Below, piece after piece: positions 54,747-63,431 of a DNA stretch of 64,000 bases. The notes beneath the pieces were generated by a model. That model saw nothing but the letters and a program-made list of their open reading frames with translations, did not search any database and was not told the DNA's origin. Position numbers and translations under genes: made by a program. Every line of letters begins with the position of its first letter. Position 1 is the stretch's first letter. The DNA comes from Shewanella livingstonensis (lineage in GTDB: Bacteria > Pseudomonadota > Gammaproteobacteria > Enterobacterales > Shewanellaceae), in NCBI RefSeq assembly GCF_003855395.1, contig NZ_CP034015.1, positions 4,474,001 through 4,538,000 of the forward strand, given 5' to 3'.

Positions 54747-57581
54747 TTACTGTGGAAAGTAAGCCCAACCTTGACGCCAGTCATTCTGGCCATCGAATGC
54801 ACCAATAAAGTTGGTTGATTCGAAGAAGCTATCATCTGTGCTTAAGTCTTTACCTGTGCCAAGCAGCGTTGTATCCGTTGCCGCTGGCATACCGTCAGTG
54901 ATAGTCACTGCAGCTGTTGAGTTACCTTCTTGGCCCATGAACCAGGTTTCAACATTCACAGCGTCTGCTGTTGCGGCATTATCAGAGCTGTACTTAAAGG
55001 GCTCGTTACAGTCGATAATTGAATGAGACATGGTTAGCGTTTTGCTGTTTACGTTGTCGACTAAACCAGCGTAAGAGCCATCTAACTCTAAACATTCGCC
55101 AGACTCAGTTTCAGCAGTAGTGCCTTTACGACCTTGTACTAGCACGTTGTATAACTCACCGGCTGTAGCAACACGTAACAAGATACCTTCACCTTTATCG
55201 CCACTTGCGTTAGCAATATCTGTACCCGGTAAAATAGTGAAGTTAGCTAATTTTGGCGCCGACACTGGGGTATCCATAGCACCTTTATGGCTATCACCTT
55301 CGATACCACGGTTAGCATTACCGTCTTCGTGAGTGATATACACAAACTGCGCTTTACCTGTCCAACCGTTAGTCCAATCTAAGCTGTCATCGAAGTTGGC
55401 AGTTAAGTAAACATATTTCAAGTTAACTGCACCACCCCAGAACTCAACACCGTCGTCGCCGTTAGCGTGAATTTGAATATGGTCTACTTGAGTTCCGCTG
55501 CCCACTGCCGCAAATGAGATACCGTTCATTTCTTGAGTATCATTTACTTTAAAGCCAGCATACTTAATCACTACGTAGCTGATTTGACCGCTGTTATCAG
55601 CATTGTTGTTACCACCGTACGGGAAGTCACCGACTTCAAACGACGCTGAACAAGCATTATGATCAGGACATGTGTTGGTTAACCCATTACCTAGAATAAC
55701 CAATCCACCCCATTGACCACGTTCGCCACTTGCACCCGCAATCACATCTTCTTCAGAGGTCATTTCAATTGGGTGAGTTGCACTGCCTTGAGCCATAATT
55801 TTTGAGCCACGACTCACCGCGATAAAACTGTTAGATGTCGCGAATAACTTAGTGCCCGCTTGAATAGCCAATGTTGCAGGCGTGGTGTTGTCACCACCCA
55901 CAACTACTGCACCGCCATCAATTTTGTACATTACGTTTTGGCCAGCGAGAAGAGTCGTGTTGCTTAAAACATTGCCTTCAAGGGTACAAATTAAGGTAAT
56001 TGATGCATCTTTATATAAACCTGCTGTCGCAGCTGAAGCTGCTGTGCCTACGGGACAAGAGGTTAATACAGGTAATGCAGTCGGTGTTGGCGTAACATCA
56101 TCATGAATGGCTGTGGTCCAGCCTTTAGTCCAATCGTTAGTGCCATCAAATGCACCAATATAGTTAGCATTAACCAAACGCGCATCAAGGTTAGCCAAAT
56201 CTGCTTTGCCAGCCGTTAATGCTATCGATGATGAATTAGGCATGTAATCAGTTAAATCTGCTGCGGCAACTAGGTTATCCGCTTGCCCTTTGTACCAGGC
56301 TTCAACATCTAGCGCTAAAGTACGGCCTTCTGCAGCATCTGCCTTGGCATTTTTGAACGGTTCAACACAGTCAATTAAGCTGTTTTGCATGGTCAATTCA
56401 GCAGTGTTGGCGTTGTTAACAGTATTGTCGTCGTTAACCTCTAAACATTCGCCAGAATCAACGTCACCTTTAACAAGAATGTTATAGGTATTCACGCCAG
56501 TGCCTTTACGGAATAAAATACCTTCCGCATCGTCACCACCACTGTTGGTGCCGTTAGCAACCTGAATAGTAAAGTTGGCTAACACTGGTTTGGACATAGG
56601 TACAGCATTTGCGTCACTGTTACTGTCGGCTTCAATACCACGGTTAGATGCGTTATCAGCTTGACGAATATAAACGTGCTGCGCACTACCTTGCCAACCG
56701 TTAGTCCAATCTAACGAGTCATCAAAGTTTTCTGTCAGTACGATATTTGTTACTGAAACATTACCACCCCAGAATTCAAAACCGTCATCGTTATTCATGT
56801 GAACTTGTACGTGATCAATTTCAGTACCCGCACCCACACCAGCAAAACTAATACCGTTCATTTCTTGGGTGTCATTGATTTTGAAACCACCAAACTCAAC
56901 GCGTACATACTTGATTGAACCTGAATTGTCTTCAGTGTCATTGCCACCGTAACTGTGGTTACCCACTTCAAAAGACGCTGAACAATTAGTTAAATCTGGG
57001 CAGGTGTTTACTGGCGCATTACCCAATAACACTAAACCACCCCACTGACCCGCTTTACCTTCTTGGCCTAAAGCCGTTTCAACAGACGTAAATACGATAG
57101 GGGCAGTTGCAGTACCATCAGCCATAATTTTAGAACCACGGCTAACCACTAAATATGAATCGCTGCCACCTAAGATTTTGGTGCCAGGTAATATCGATAA
57201 CTCAACCGCATTGGCATTATCGCCACCGGCAATCACTGCGCCATCAAGCTGCCATACCACGTCATTACCTAATACGATTTTGTCGCCATCTTGGCCACCA
57301 GTGGTAATCGTTGATGCTGCTGTTGAAGGTGCTAACGTGCCCTTTAATACCCAAACTTCTTTACCATCAACGGCTGTCATTGTGGTGCTTTTAGTTGCAA
57401 AGCCACTGTATGATTTTTGTTGTTCTGTCTGAGTAGGTGCAGTAGGAGGTGTTGGCGCAGTAGGTGTAACAGTATCGCTACCCGCATTGATATTAATATC
57501 ACCACCACAACCAGCGAGCCCTAATGTTGCAGCAAGGGCTGTAGAAAGTGCAGTCAGTTTAAAAATGTTTTTCAGTTGCAT
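54747..57581 (-). CDS. Large internally duplicated surface lipoprotein partnered with the TonB receptor
   Basis: A 944-residue lipoprotein (LAGC, then GGDININAG and a Pro/Thr linker). Two copies of about 430 residues follow, at about 60-500 and 515-944. Matching blocks include GQWGGLVLLGN / GQWGGLVILGN, CSASFEVG, NDTQEMNGISFA, DDGFEFWGG / DDGVEFWGG and NFDDSLDWTNGW in both. Each copy looks like a right-handed parallel beta-helix. Each has paired cysteines (TCPDLTNC and ESGECLE...DC). GGAG fits the ATG at 57581 better than the one two codons earlier. Role: a surface binding protein for the receptor's ligand, by inference. Confidence 0.75.
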   Translation of the reverse strand: MQLKNIFKLTALSTALAATLGLAGCGGDININAGSDTVTPTAPTPPTAPTQTEQQKSYSGFATKSTTMTAVDGKEVWVLKGTLAPSTAASTITTGGQDGDKIVLGNDVVWQLDGAVIAGGDNANAVELSILPGTKILGGSDSYLVVSRGSKIMADGTATAPIVFTSVETALGQEGKAGQWGGLVLLGNAPVNTCPDLTNCSASFEVGNHSYGGNDTEDNSGSIKYVRVEFGGFKINDTQEMNGISFAGVGAGTEIDHVQVHMNNDDGFEFWGGNVSVTNIVLTENFDDSLDWTNGWQGSAQHVYIRQADNASNRGIEADSNSDANAVPMSKPVLANFTIQVANGTNSGGDDAEGILFRKGTGVNTYNILVKGDVDSGECLEVNDDNTVNNANTAELTMQNSLIDCVEPFKNAKADAAEGRTLALDVEAWYKGQADNLVAAADLTDYMPNSSSIALTAGKADLANLDARLVNANYIGAFDGTNDWTKGWTTAIHDDVTPTPTALPVLTSCPVGTAASAATAGLYKDASITLICTLEGNVLSNTTLLAGQNVMYKIDGGAVVVGGDNTTPATLAIQAGTKLFATSNSFIAVSRGSKIMAQGSATHPIEMTSEEDVIAGASGERGQWGGLVILGNGLTNTCPDHNACSASFEVGDFPYGGNNNADNSGQISYVVIKYAGFKVNDTQEMNGISFAAVGSGTQVDHIQIHANGDDGVEFWGGAVNLKYVYLTANFDDSLDWTNGWTGKAQFVYITHEDGNANRGIEGDSHKGAMDTPVSAPKLANFTILPGTDIANASGDKGEGILLRVATAGELYNVLVQGRKGTTAETESGECLELDGSYAGLVDNVNSKTLTMSHSIIDCNEPFKYSSDNAATADAVNVETWFMGQEGNSTAAVTITDGMPAATDTTLLGTGKDLSTDDSFFESTNFIGAFDGQNDWRQGWAYFPQ

Positions 57582-57810
57582 TGTCATCTCCGAAGACGGA
57601 TTTAAGCGTGAGTTAGTTGGCTGGATGACAAGCTAACCTGCAAAAATGACAAAAAGACTGCGTAAATATGACACTCACATTTCATTAACATTACAGAAAT
57701 ATGCAAGTCCAATGGCTATGCAGCTTAGGAGGATATTTGAATGGCATAAATTTTTAACAAAAAAAGCGAAAATATAACGTTTGAGTTGTTCTTTTAACAA
57801 AACAAAGCCG

Positions 57811-58196
57811 CTAACTGATACTGACGTATACTGTCCACAGGCCAAATGCCACCGCACTAACGCCAGCTGGCCTAAACCAACTAATACAATGTTTCGCAGA
57901 CCATAGAGCAAATTTCTTATGGTGTTTTTTAGTCATAAAAACCAAAATAACTGCAACTATAAACAACAAGTTACCAATAACTTCAAACACTAAAGGATGT
58001 GCGGTGTTATGCCCATCGAGTAACAATGCAGTACCAATGCAGTACCAATCACTAATCGAGAGATAATTTCAACATAATGAAAATAACCTTGGCGACTATA
58101 TAGAACAATAGCAGCAGAGAAATCTTGTGGCTTAAGCAGCATAAACAGCCCAATACCACAGGTAATAATGCCCCAAACACTTATTAATATGGTCAT
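57811..58196 (-). pseudogene. Small membrane protein broken by an 11-bp tandem duplication
   Basis: Frame one begins at 58196 with MTILISVWGIITCGIGLFML and reaches RLVIGTAL; there the unit AATGCAGTACC (58025-58035) is repeated at 58036-58046 and shifts the frame. Deleting one unit restores a single frame of 124 residues with three or four hydrophobic helices, continuing LLLDGHNTAHPLVFEVIGN and ending AFGLWTVYVSIS. Family not recognised. The region 58.2-58.5 kb upstream shows nothing else. Confidence 0.8.
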
Positions 58197-58501
58197 AATG
58201 ATTTCGCTATGTATTTCTATGAGCAGATATATGCAGATATTAACAGCTAAAAATGTAACGTAAATGTTAAGCTGATAATTTTTTTAACGCGTTAACCACC
58301 GATCACACATTATTACAGCTAAAATAAAACAACTCATCCGCTTTATATCGACATTCTAACCAGTTAATAATGCATAACGCTTAATGCAATTCATTGATGA
58401 AATGTAAATTAATATTAATAAATACTTATAAAACGAGTTTCAGCTAATTTAATGTTAAAATAGCCATTTAAACCCGTTTAAACCCGCCAGGGAGTGCCCA
58501 T

Positions 58502-59710
58502 ATGCCATCAGATATTATTATTTTAGGGATCTCCATACTTATTGCTATTGGCATTTTACTCCATCACCCATCCAAAACATTAGGCTTACCTTCGTTATTA
58601 ATCTTTATGGGTGTCGGCTTAGCATTTGGTAATGGTGAGTTTGGTTTTGTATACGACGACCTGCAACTGACCTCAGTGATTGGCACCTTAGCATTAAACA
58701 CCATAGTTTTTGTCGGTGGTCTAAATACGCCAATGAAACACATTAAGTTTTCTTGGAAAGAAGGCGGCATGTTATCCACTGCTGGGGTGATACTCACTAC
58801 CATTATTTTCGGCTTTATCTTGAATGCGTTACTCGACTTTAACCTCATTACTTGCATGTTATTTGCCGCGGTAGTGTCGTCTACCGATGCGGCGGCCGTA
58901 TTCTCAATTTTAGAATCAAAAAAACTTAAATTAAAACACGGTACTGGCACTATTTTAGAATTCGAATCGGCTACCAATGACCCTGTAGCTTTATTAATGG
59001 TGGTGATGTTAACCGACTTTATTATCAATAGTGCCAATGGCGCACCCACAGTTCTTTCAGTGTTATCAAGTCTTGGACAGCAAATTGGTGTTGGGGCTGT
59101 TGTTGGATTGATAATGGGTAAATTAGCCGTTTGGGCACTTAATAACATTAAACTGCCTGAATTCGGACTTATTCCTGTTTTTATTTTGGCAAGCTTTGCC
59201 ATCACAGTATCAAGCACCGAAATTTTAGGGGGTAACGAGCTTATTGCGGTATATATTGCAGGGGTGATTATCGGTAACTATTTAAAGAAGGGCGCTGAAG
59301 TCAGTAAGCATTTCTTTAATGGCATATCGTGGTTAGCGCAGTCATTAATGTTCATCATTTTAGGCTTACAGATATTCCCGCAGCAATTAATGCCGGTGTT
59401 CATGGCATCATTGCTACCGGCTATATTGCTTATTATCGTCGCGCGCCCACTGGCTGTGCAGCTGTGTTACTTACCGTTTAAACAAGCTAATTGGCGCAAA
59501 CGTTTGTTTGTTTCTATGATCGGATTAAAAGGTGCTACGCCAATTGTTTTCGCGCTTATTCCCGCTGCAGCAGGAGTAGAAGGATCCCGTGAAATGATCC
59601 ACATGGTGTTTTTCATCGTGTTGTTCTCGGTCATCATCCAGGGGAGTGCAATTGAACCGCTAGCCAATAAACTAGGGCTTAAACTGCAGCCCAAAAAGCC
59701 AGATCTATAA
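58502..59710 (+). CDS. CPA1-family cation:proton antiporter (short, NhaP2/CvrA-like)
   Basis: A 402-residue inner-membrane antiporter with about 12 helices. SSTDAAAVFSIL near residue 123 and ESATNDPVALL near residue 158 are the CPA ion-site motifs. It resembles the membrane half of K+/H+ antiporters of the NhaP2/CvrA group, which usually reach 560-580 residues with C-terminal TrkA_C and CorC-type domains; those are absent, and a terminator follows directly. Whether it prefers Na+ or K+ is unknown. AGGGAG precedes the ATG. Confidence 0.88.
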   Translation: MPSDIIILGISILIAIGILLHHPSKTLGLPSLLIFMGVGLAFGNGEFGFVYDDLQLTSVIGTLALNTIVFVGGLNTPMKHIKFSWKEGGMLSTAGVILTTIIFGFILNALLDFNLITCMLFAAVVSSTDAAAVFSILESKKLKLKHGTGTILEFESATNDPVALLMVVMLTDFIINSANGAPTVLSVLSSLGQQIGVGAVVGLIMGKLAVWALNNIKLPEFGLIPVFILASFAITVSSTEILGGNELIAVYIAGVIIGNYLKKGAEVSKHFFNGISWLAQSLMFIILGLQIFPQQLMPVFMASLLPAILLIIVARPLAVQLCYLPFKQANWRKRLFVSMIGLKGATPIVFALIPAAAGVEGSREMIHMVFFIVLFSVIIQGSAIEPLANKLGLKLQPKKPDL

Positions 59711-59754
59711 AAATGATTCAATGCCTCATAACAATGAGGCATTGAATCATTTTC
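59708..59754. terminator. Bidirectional terminator between antiporter and BlaR1-like genes
   Basis: A 19-base perfect stem (59711-59729 with 59734-59752) and loop AACA, with A and T runs at its two ends. Confidence 0.9.
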
Positions 59755-59771
59755 AGTATCTTTGGGATTAG

Positions 59772-60989
59772 TTATTTTACCGTGATTCTCTCAACTGATT
59801 TCTCAGGCTGATGGATCACATAGTCTAACTGTACTTGTAAGTCTTTAAACCCAGTTGCAGAGGGTTGATACTTCCATTGTTCAAGCGCCTCAACAGCCGA
59901 TGCATCAAACACTTGTTTCGGCGACGACTTAGTCACTCTAACATTGTTCACACTGCCATTTGGACTAATATCAAATGACATTTGAACATAGCCATTAAGC
60001 CCTTCTTTAGCAGCATCAATTGGATAGCTAGGCTCAATTCTTATCACCGGCATTGCCATAGAGTCGGTTTTATTTTCAACGTTGAGATTATTGCCGGCAA
60101 ATACCTGTTGATTAAACATAAAGGCACTAACACCAATAGCGAATGTCATTCCAATCAACGCTAAGGTGCTTTTTCCATGTTGCTTTTTCATCTGTAAGAT
60201 CCTCTCTTTTAAGATGGTTTTATCCCCATAATGGGTGTGTAACATGCTCAAAGGTGCATGTTGTGAATAGGCCAATAGTGTTCTGCTGTAGGCAATTTTA
60301 GCTAGGGCTTTCATGCTGGCAGTGACTTGTGCATCGCATGACAATTCTTGATCTTGTCTAAAACGGCGATAGCTCAACCACATCAACGGATTGAACCAAA
60401 ACAATACGGTTAATCCATAAGCCAGGGCATTTGCCCATAAATCACCACGTTGATAGTGATAAACCTCATGCTGAATAATGGCCTGCTGCTGGCTTTCATC
60501 GAGTAATGTAAAGCTTGTTGGCACTAAAATACTGGGAGCAATAAACCCTGCTAACATGGGTGATTCAATATCTGGATGGACTAATACGTTAAGCTTTACT
60601 GAAGGAATATCTAGCTGACGCCCACGCTGGATTAACCGTTGCAGATAGCCGTATTCCATAATGATATTAGCGACTAATAACGTGATAACCGCACCGTAGA
60701 GATAAGGCAGGTATAACTGGGCAAATAAGCCTGACGACAACGCAGCGGTATCGCTAGCAAACACATAATACTGCTGGATGATTGAGGCTGCGTTATTGCT
60801 ACCAAACCAGCTAAAGTGGTGCGGTAATATCATTTGCAGTAAATCGGCAAAGATTAACAGTGGCACGGATATCCACATAAAATAGGTATAGTGCGCCCCA
60901 AATTTAGACAATAACAACCGGTGCATTACCAGTAAAGCCAAACACACCACGCTCAATGAGATGGTTTGTTCCATAAACCAATTAATCAT
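59772..60989 (-). CDS. M56-family metallopeptidase with C-terminal TonB domain (BlaR1-like)
   Basis: A 405-residue membrane protein. Four or so helices enclose a cytoplasmic zinc peptidase with IIQHEVYHYQRGD (HExxH) near residue 180, as in BlaR1/MecR1. Instead of a beta-lactam sensor domain, the C-terminus is TonB-like (RIEPSYPIDAAKEGLNGYVQ, VNNVRVTKSS, ALEQWKYQP). Its start overlaps the stop of the BlaI gene by one base. It probably inactivates that repressor on a signal, or couples to an outer-membrane receptor; the signal is unknown. Confidence 0.85.
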   Translation of the reverse strand: MINWFMEQTISLSVVCLALLVMHRLLLSKFGAHYTYFMWISVPLLIFADLLQMILPHHFSWFGSNNAASIIQQYYVFASDTAALSSGLFAQLYLPYLYGAVITLLVANIIMEYGYLQRLIQRGRQLDIPSVKLNVLVHPDIESPMLAGFIAPSILVPTSFTLLDESQQQAIIQHEVYHYQRGDLWANALAYGLTVLFWFNPLMWLSYRRFRQDQELSCDAQVTASMKALAKIAYSRTLLAYSQHAPLSMLHTHYGDKTILKERILQMKKQHGKSTLALIGMTFAIGVSAFMFNQQVFAGNNLNVENKTDSMAMPVIRIEPSYPIDAAKEGLNGYVQMSFDISPNGSVNNVRVTKSSPKQVFDASAVEALEQWKYQPSATGFKDLQVQLDYVIHQPEKSVERITVK

Positions 60990-61363
60990 CACTTTTGTTC
61001 CTTTTGCCAATCATCAAGTAAGGTTTGCAGTTCGGCGACATCTTCTGCCGACAGCTTGTTCTTTTGCGCAAAACCGGCAACCAATGGGGTTAATTTGCCA
61101 GCAAACATGCGTTCCACAAAAGAAAGCGACTCTTTAACGGTATAGTCCTGCTCGGCAATTAATGGTGAGTAATGGTAAACCCGACCTTGTTTTTCAAAAC
61201 TGACAGCTTGTTTTTTGACTAAACGATTAAGCAAGGTTTTAACCGTTTTTTCATGCATGTCATGGCTTTGTTCTAATGCATCAACCACTTCACTCGAGGT
61301 TAATGGCGACTGCTGCCAAAGCTGCTGCAACACGACTAATTCACTATTGCTGATTTCTTTCAT
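60989..61363 (-). CDS. BlaI/MecI/CopY-family transcriptional repressor
   Basis: A 124-residue winged-helix repressor: ISNSELVVLQQLWQQSPLTS at the start, then the recognition helix region HEKTVKTLLNRLVKKQAV and the wing FEKQGRVYHYSPLI. The C-terminal dimerisation helices contain the usual site of proteolysis. It is the first gene of a two-gene operon with the M56 peptidase and probably represses itself through the palindrome 44 bases upstream. Confidence 0.92.
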   Translation of the reverse strand: MKEISNSELVVLQQLWQQSPLTSSEVVDALEQSHDMHEKTVKTLLNRLVKKQAVSFEKQGRVYHYSPLIAEQDYTVKESLSFVERMFAGKLTPLVAGFAQKNKLSAEDVAELQTLLDDWQKEQK

Positions 61364-61406
61364 GCGATACCGCTCATTTGTTGTTAGAACTTGTTAGGCT
61401 AAAAAT

Positions 61407-61424
61407 GGATTACAACTGTAATCC
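61407..61424. promoter_or_regulatory. BlaI-type operator
   Basis: GGATTACA-AC-TGTAATCC, a perfect 8-base inverted repeat with a 2-base centre that contains the TACA-N2-TGTA core known from bla and mec operators. It is the only such site near the operon. Confidence 0.85.
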
Positions 61425-61714
61425 TAAATAAGCAAGGTTTATTGGTATTTTATTAGCCGATAAATTGCTGGTTGAATATTATTACGATTTCAACACTACA
61501 CCCTAAGCATTAGCCATAAGCCGGCTTGAGTAATTGCCTATGTTTGCTCTAGTGTTGACAACGCTGATGGTTAATTTTTACTTCAATGGAAGGCATCAAC
61601 ACGGCACAAAAACATACAAATTGCCCAGCCGGATTAACGTAAACCTTCAATACCTCATTATTCAACACTGGGTTTTATACAAACTATATTGATCGATAAC
61701 TCTTTTTCATTAAT

Positions 61715-61762
61715 TTGCTATATAGCTAACTAATATGATTTTTGTTACATTGTTAGCTATAT
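61715..61762 (+). promoter_or_regulatory. Inverted repeat upstream of hipB (likely HipB operator)
   Basis: ATATAGCTAAC (61720-61730) and GTTAGCTATAT (61752-61762), 21 bases between arms, so 32 bases between like positions, or three helical turns. The GTG of hipB follows 21 bases later. The 61.43-61.71 kb stretch shows no other feature. Confidence 0.78.
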
Positions 61763-61783
61763 GGCTATTTTTAGGGGTGTAAA

Positions 61784-62041
61784 GTGGCAAATCGTGAAGC
61801 GATAGGCAAAAAGGTCAGTGCTAGCCGAAAATATTTAGGATTAACTCAGCTCCAATTGTCGACACAAACAAGAATTAATAAAACGACGATATCTGAAATC
61901 GAAAATGGCCGCTTTACTGGTTCATTCGACATATTTGAGCGGCTCTTGGACTCAGTTGGGCTTCAATTTGAAGTAACAGAAAAAAAGCAATCATTACCAA
62001 AATGGGATGAAATTCACGATCTGTTTCCTGAGGATGAATAA
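61784..62041 (+). CDS. hipB: HipB-like XRE antitoxin
   Basis: An 85-residue helix-turn-helix protein: IGKKVSASRKYLGLTQLQLS and TRINKTTISEIENGRF give the HTH with the recognition helix; the rest forms the dimer and HipA-binding end (DIFERLLDSVGLQFEV). The start is a GTG preceded by AGGGGTG. Its stop overlaps the hipA start by one base, so the two are translated together. It should repress the operon through the inverted repeat just upstream and hold HipA inactive. Confidence 0.88.
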   Translation: MANREAIGKKVSASRKYLGLTQLQLSTQTRINKTTISEIENGRFTGSFDIFERLLDSVGLQFEVTEKKQSLPKWDEIHDLFPEDE

Positions 62042-63267
62042 TGCAAAATACCCTACCCAATAAAATTACGTCAATCAGTGTCAGTGCCGCTGGAACCGAA
62101 ACGGGTTTACTCACTTACGGGTCAATTTACAACTACCAACCCGTTCAAAGTAAGCAACATATCTCCCTCACAATGACCCAAAACGGAATGGATGGTTTTA
62201 GTTCAGGGGCGTTGCATCCAATATTCACGCAAAACCTGCCAGAAGGTTTCAATCGCCGCTATATTGCAGAAAAGCTTGCTCGATATGCCAAAGTAAATGA
62301 CATGTATCTACTCGCTCTCCAAGGAGATCATGGAATTGGCATGCTAAGCTACCAGAGTGAGTTAACGCTGCCTGAAGCTGAAACGGTGACGCTAAATGAT
62401 ATCCTTACATATAAGGATGTTAAGCCTTTGTTCCCTCAGTTACTCGAAAAATACTACCTTCGAAACTCATTAGCTGGAGTACAACCTAAAGTCAGTATCC
62501 CCACCAGTGCCCAAAGTATTGTTGGCAGAAGTGTTGAGCAAAAAGACCTCATCGTTAAGTCCTTTGACCCAGAGTTTCCACTTTTGACGGTTAATGAGTT
62601 TGTTTGCATGTCTGCTGCTCGGCACTGTGGACTCAACCCTCCAAATATTTACCTATCTGAAAACTTGGAGTCATTTGTAATCGAAAGATTCGACAAAGGT
62701 GACTCTGAGCAAAAGCTGGGATATGAAGATTTTACCACCCTTCTTAGGAAAAATAATGATCCCGATGCTAAATACAATGGCAGCTATGAAACACTACTAA
62801 AAGCAACAATGTTATACACCAACTCACAAGACGAACTAGAAAAAATGTACAAATATATCGTCTTTAATTGCTTGATTGGCAATGGTGATGCGCATTTGAA
62901 GAATTTTTCACTCCAGTATACTGCAGATATGTCGAAGGTTTTTGTCTCACCACCTTTTGATATAACCCACACGCTGATTTACCACAGCATCGACAACAAA
63001 ATGGCGCTGAAGATGGCAAATAGCAAGGCTTTTCCAGATTTACAAGTATTACTTAAGCTAGCTGAAAACACCTCTTATAGAGTCAGGCAGCCAAAGCAAA
63101 TAATTGAGTCTATGAGTGATTTAATCGGTGATTATGTTAAAGCCTCAGATGAAGCAAAGTTATTCCCCGGTTTAAGGGAGTCAATTGATACAGCAGTGTC
63201 TAAGATACTTTGCAAAAATTACAATCCTAAGGGCTATCGCCATGACAGGATTAAGAAATTCGACTAA
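62041..63267 (+). CDS. hipA: HipA-like serine/threonine kinase toxin
   Basis: A 408-residue kinase. In E. coli HipA, glutamyl-tRNA synthetase is phosphorylated and persistence follows. Motifs: RNSLAGVQPKVSI, with Ser143 at the position of the autophosphorylated Ser150 of E. coli; DLIVKSFD with the ATP-binding lysine near residue 181; NGDAHLKNFSLQY, the catalytic loop, near residue 282; PPFDITHTL, the DFG-like metal site. The N-terminal subdomain (GLLTYGSIYNYQP) is present. Intact, so likely active; the target in this lineage is unknown. Confidence 0.9.
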   Translation: MQNTLPNKITSISVSAAGTETGLLTYGSIYNYQPVQSKQHISLTMTQNGMDGFSSGALHPIFTQNLPEGFNRRYIAEKLARYAKVNDMYLLALQGDHGIGMLSYQSELTLPEAETVTLNDILTYKDVKPLFPQLLEKYYLRNSLAGVQPKVSIPTSAQSIVGRSVEQKDLIVKSFDPEFPLLTVNEFVCMSAARHCGLNPPNIYLSENLESFVIERFDKGDSEQKLGYEDFTTLLRKNNDPDAKYNGSYETLLKATMLYTNSQDELEKMYKYIVFNCLIGNGDAHLKNFSLQYTADMSKVFVSPPFDITHTLIYHSIDNKMALKMANSKAFPDLQVLLKLAENTSYRVRQPKQIIESMSDLIGDYVKASDEAKLFPGLRESIDTAVSKILCKNYNPKGYRHDRIKKFD

Positions 63268-63274
63268 CTAAAAA

Positions 63275-63322
63275 TTGCTATATAGCTAACTAATGAGTAG
63301 TAAATACGTAAGTTAGCTATAT
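63275..63322 (+). promoter_or_regulatory. Second copy of the hip inverted repeat, after hipA
   Basis: ATATAGCTAAC (63280-63290) and GTTAGCTATAT (63312-63322) with the same 21-base spacing as the upstream copy; a 20-base direct match (61715-61734 and 63275-63294) covers the left arm. Spacer sequences differ. Confidence 0.75.
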
Positions 63323-63431
63323 CACTACTAAAATAAACTATCTGGTATTTCGTATACACTCTGAATTAAGTGACATAACAACAATCAAACACGAGTACAT
63401 TGGGCTTGATTGCTGTTAATAAAACCCCTCG

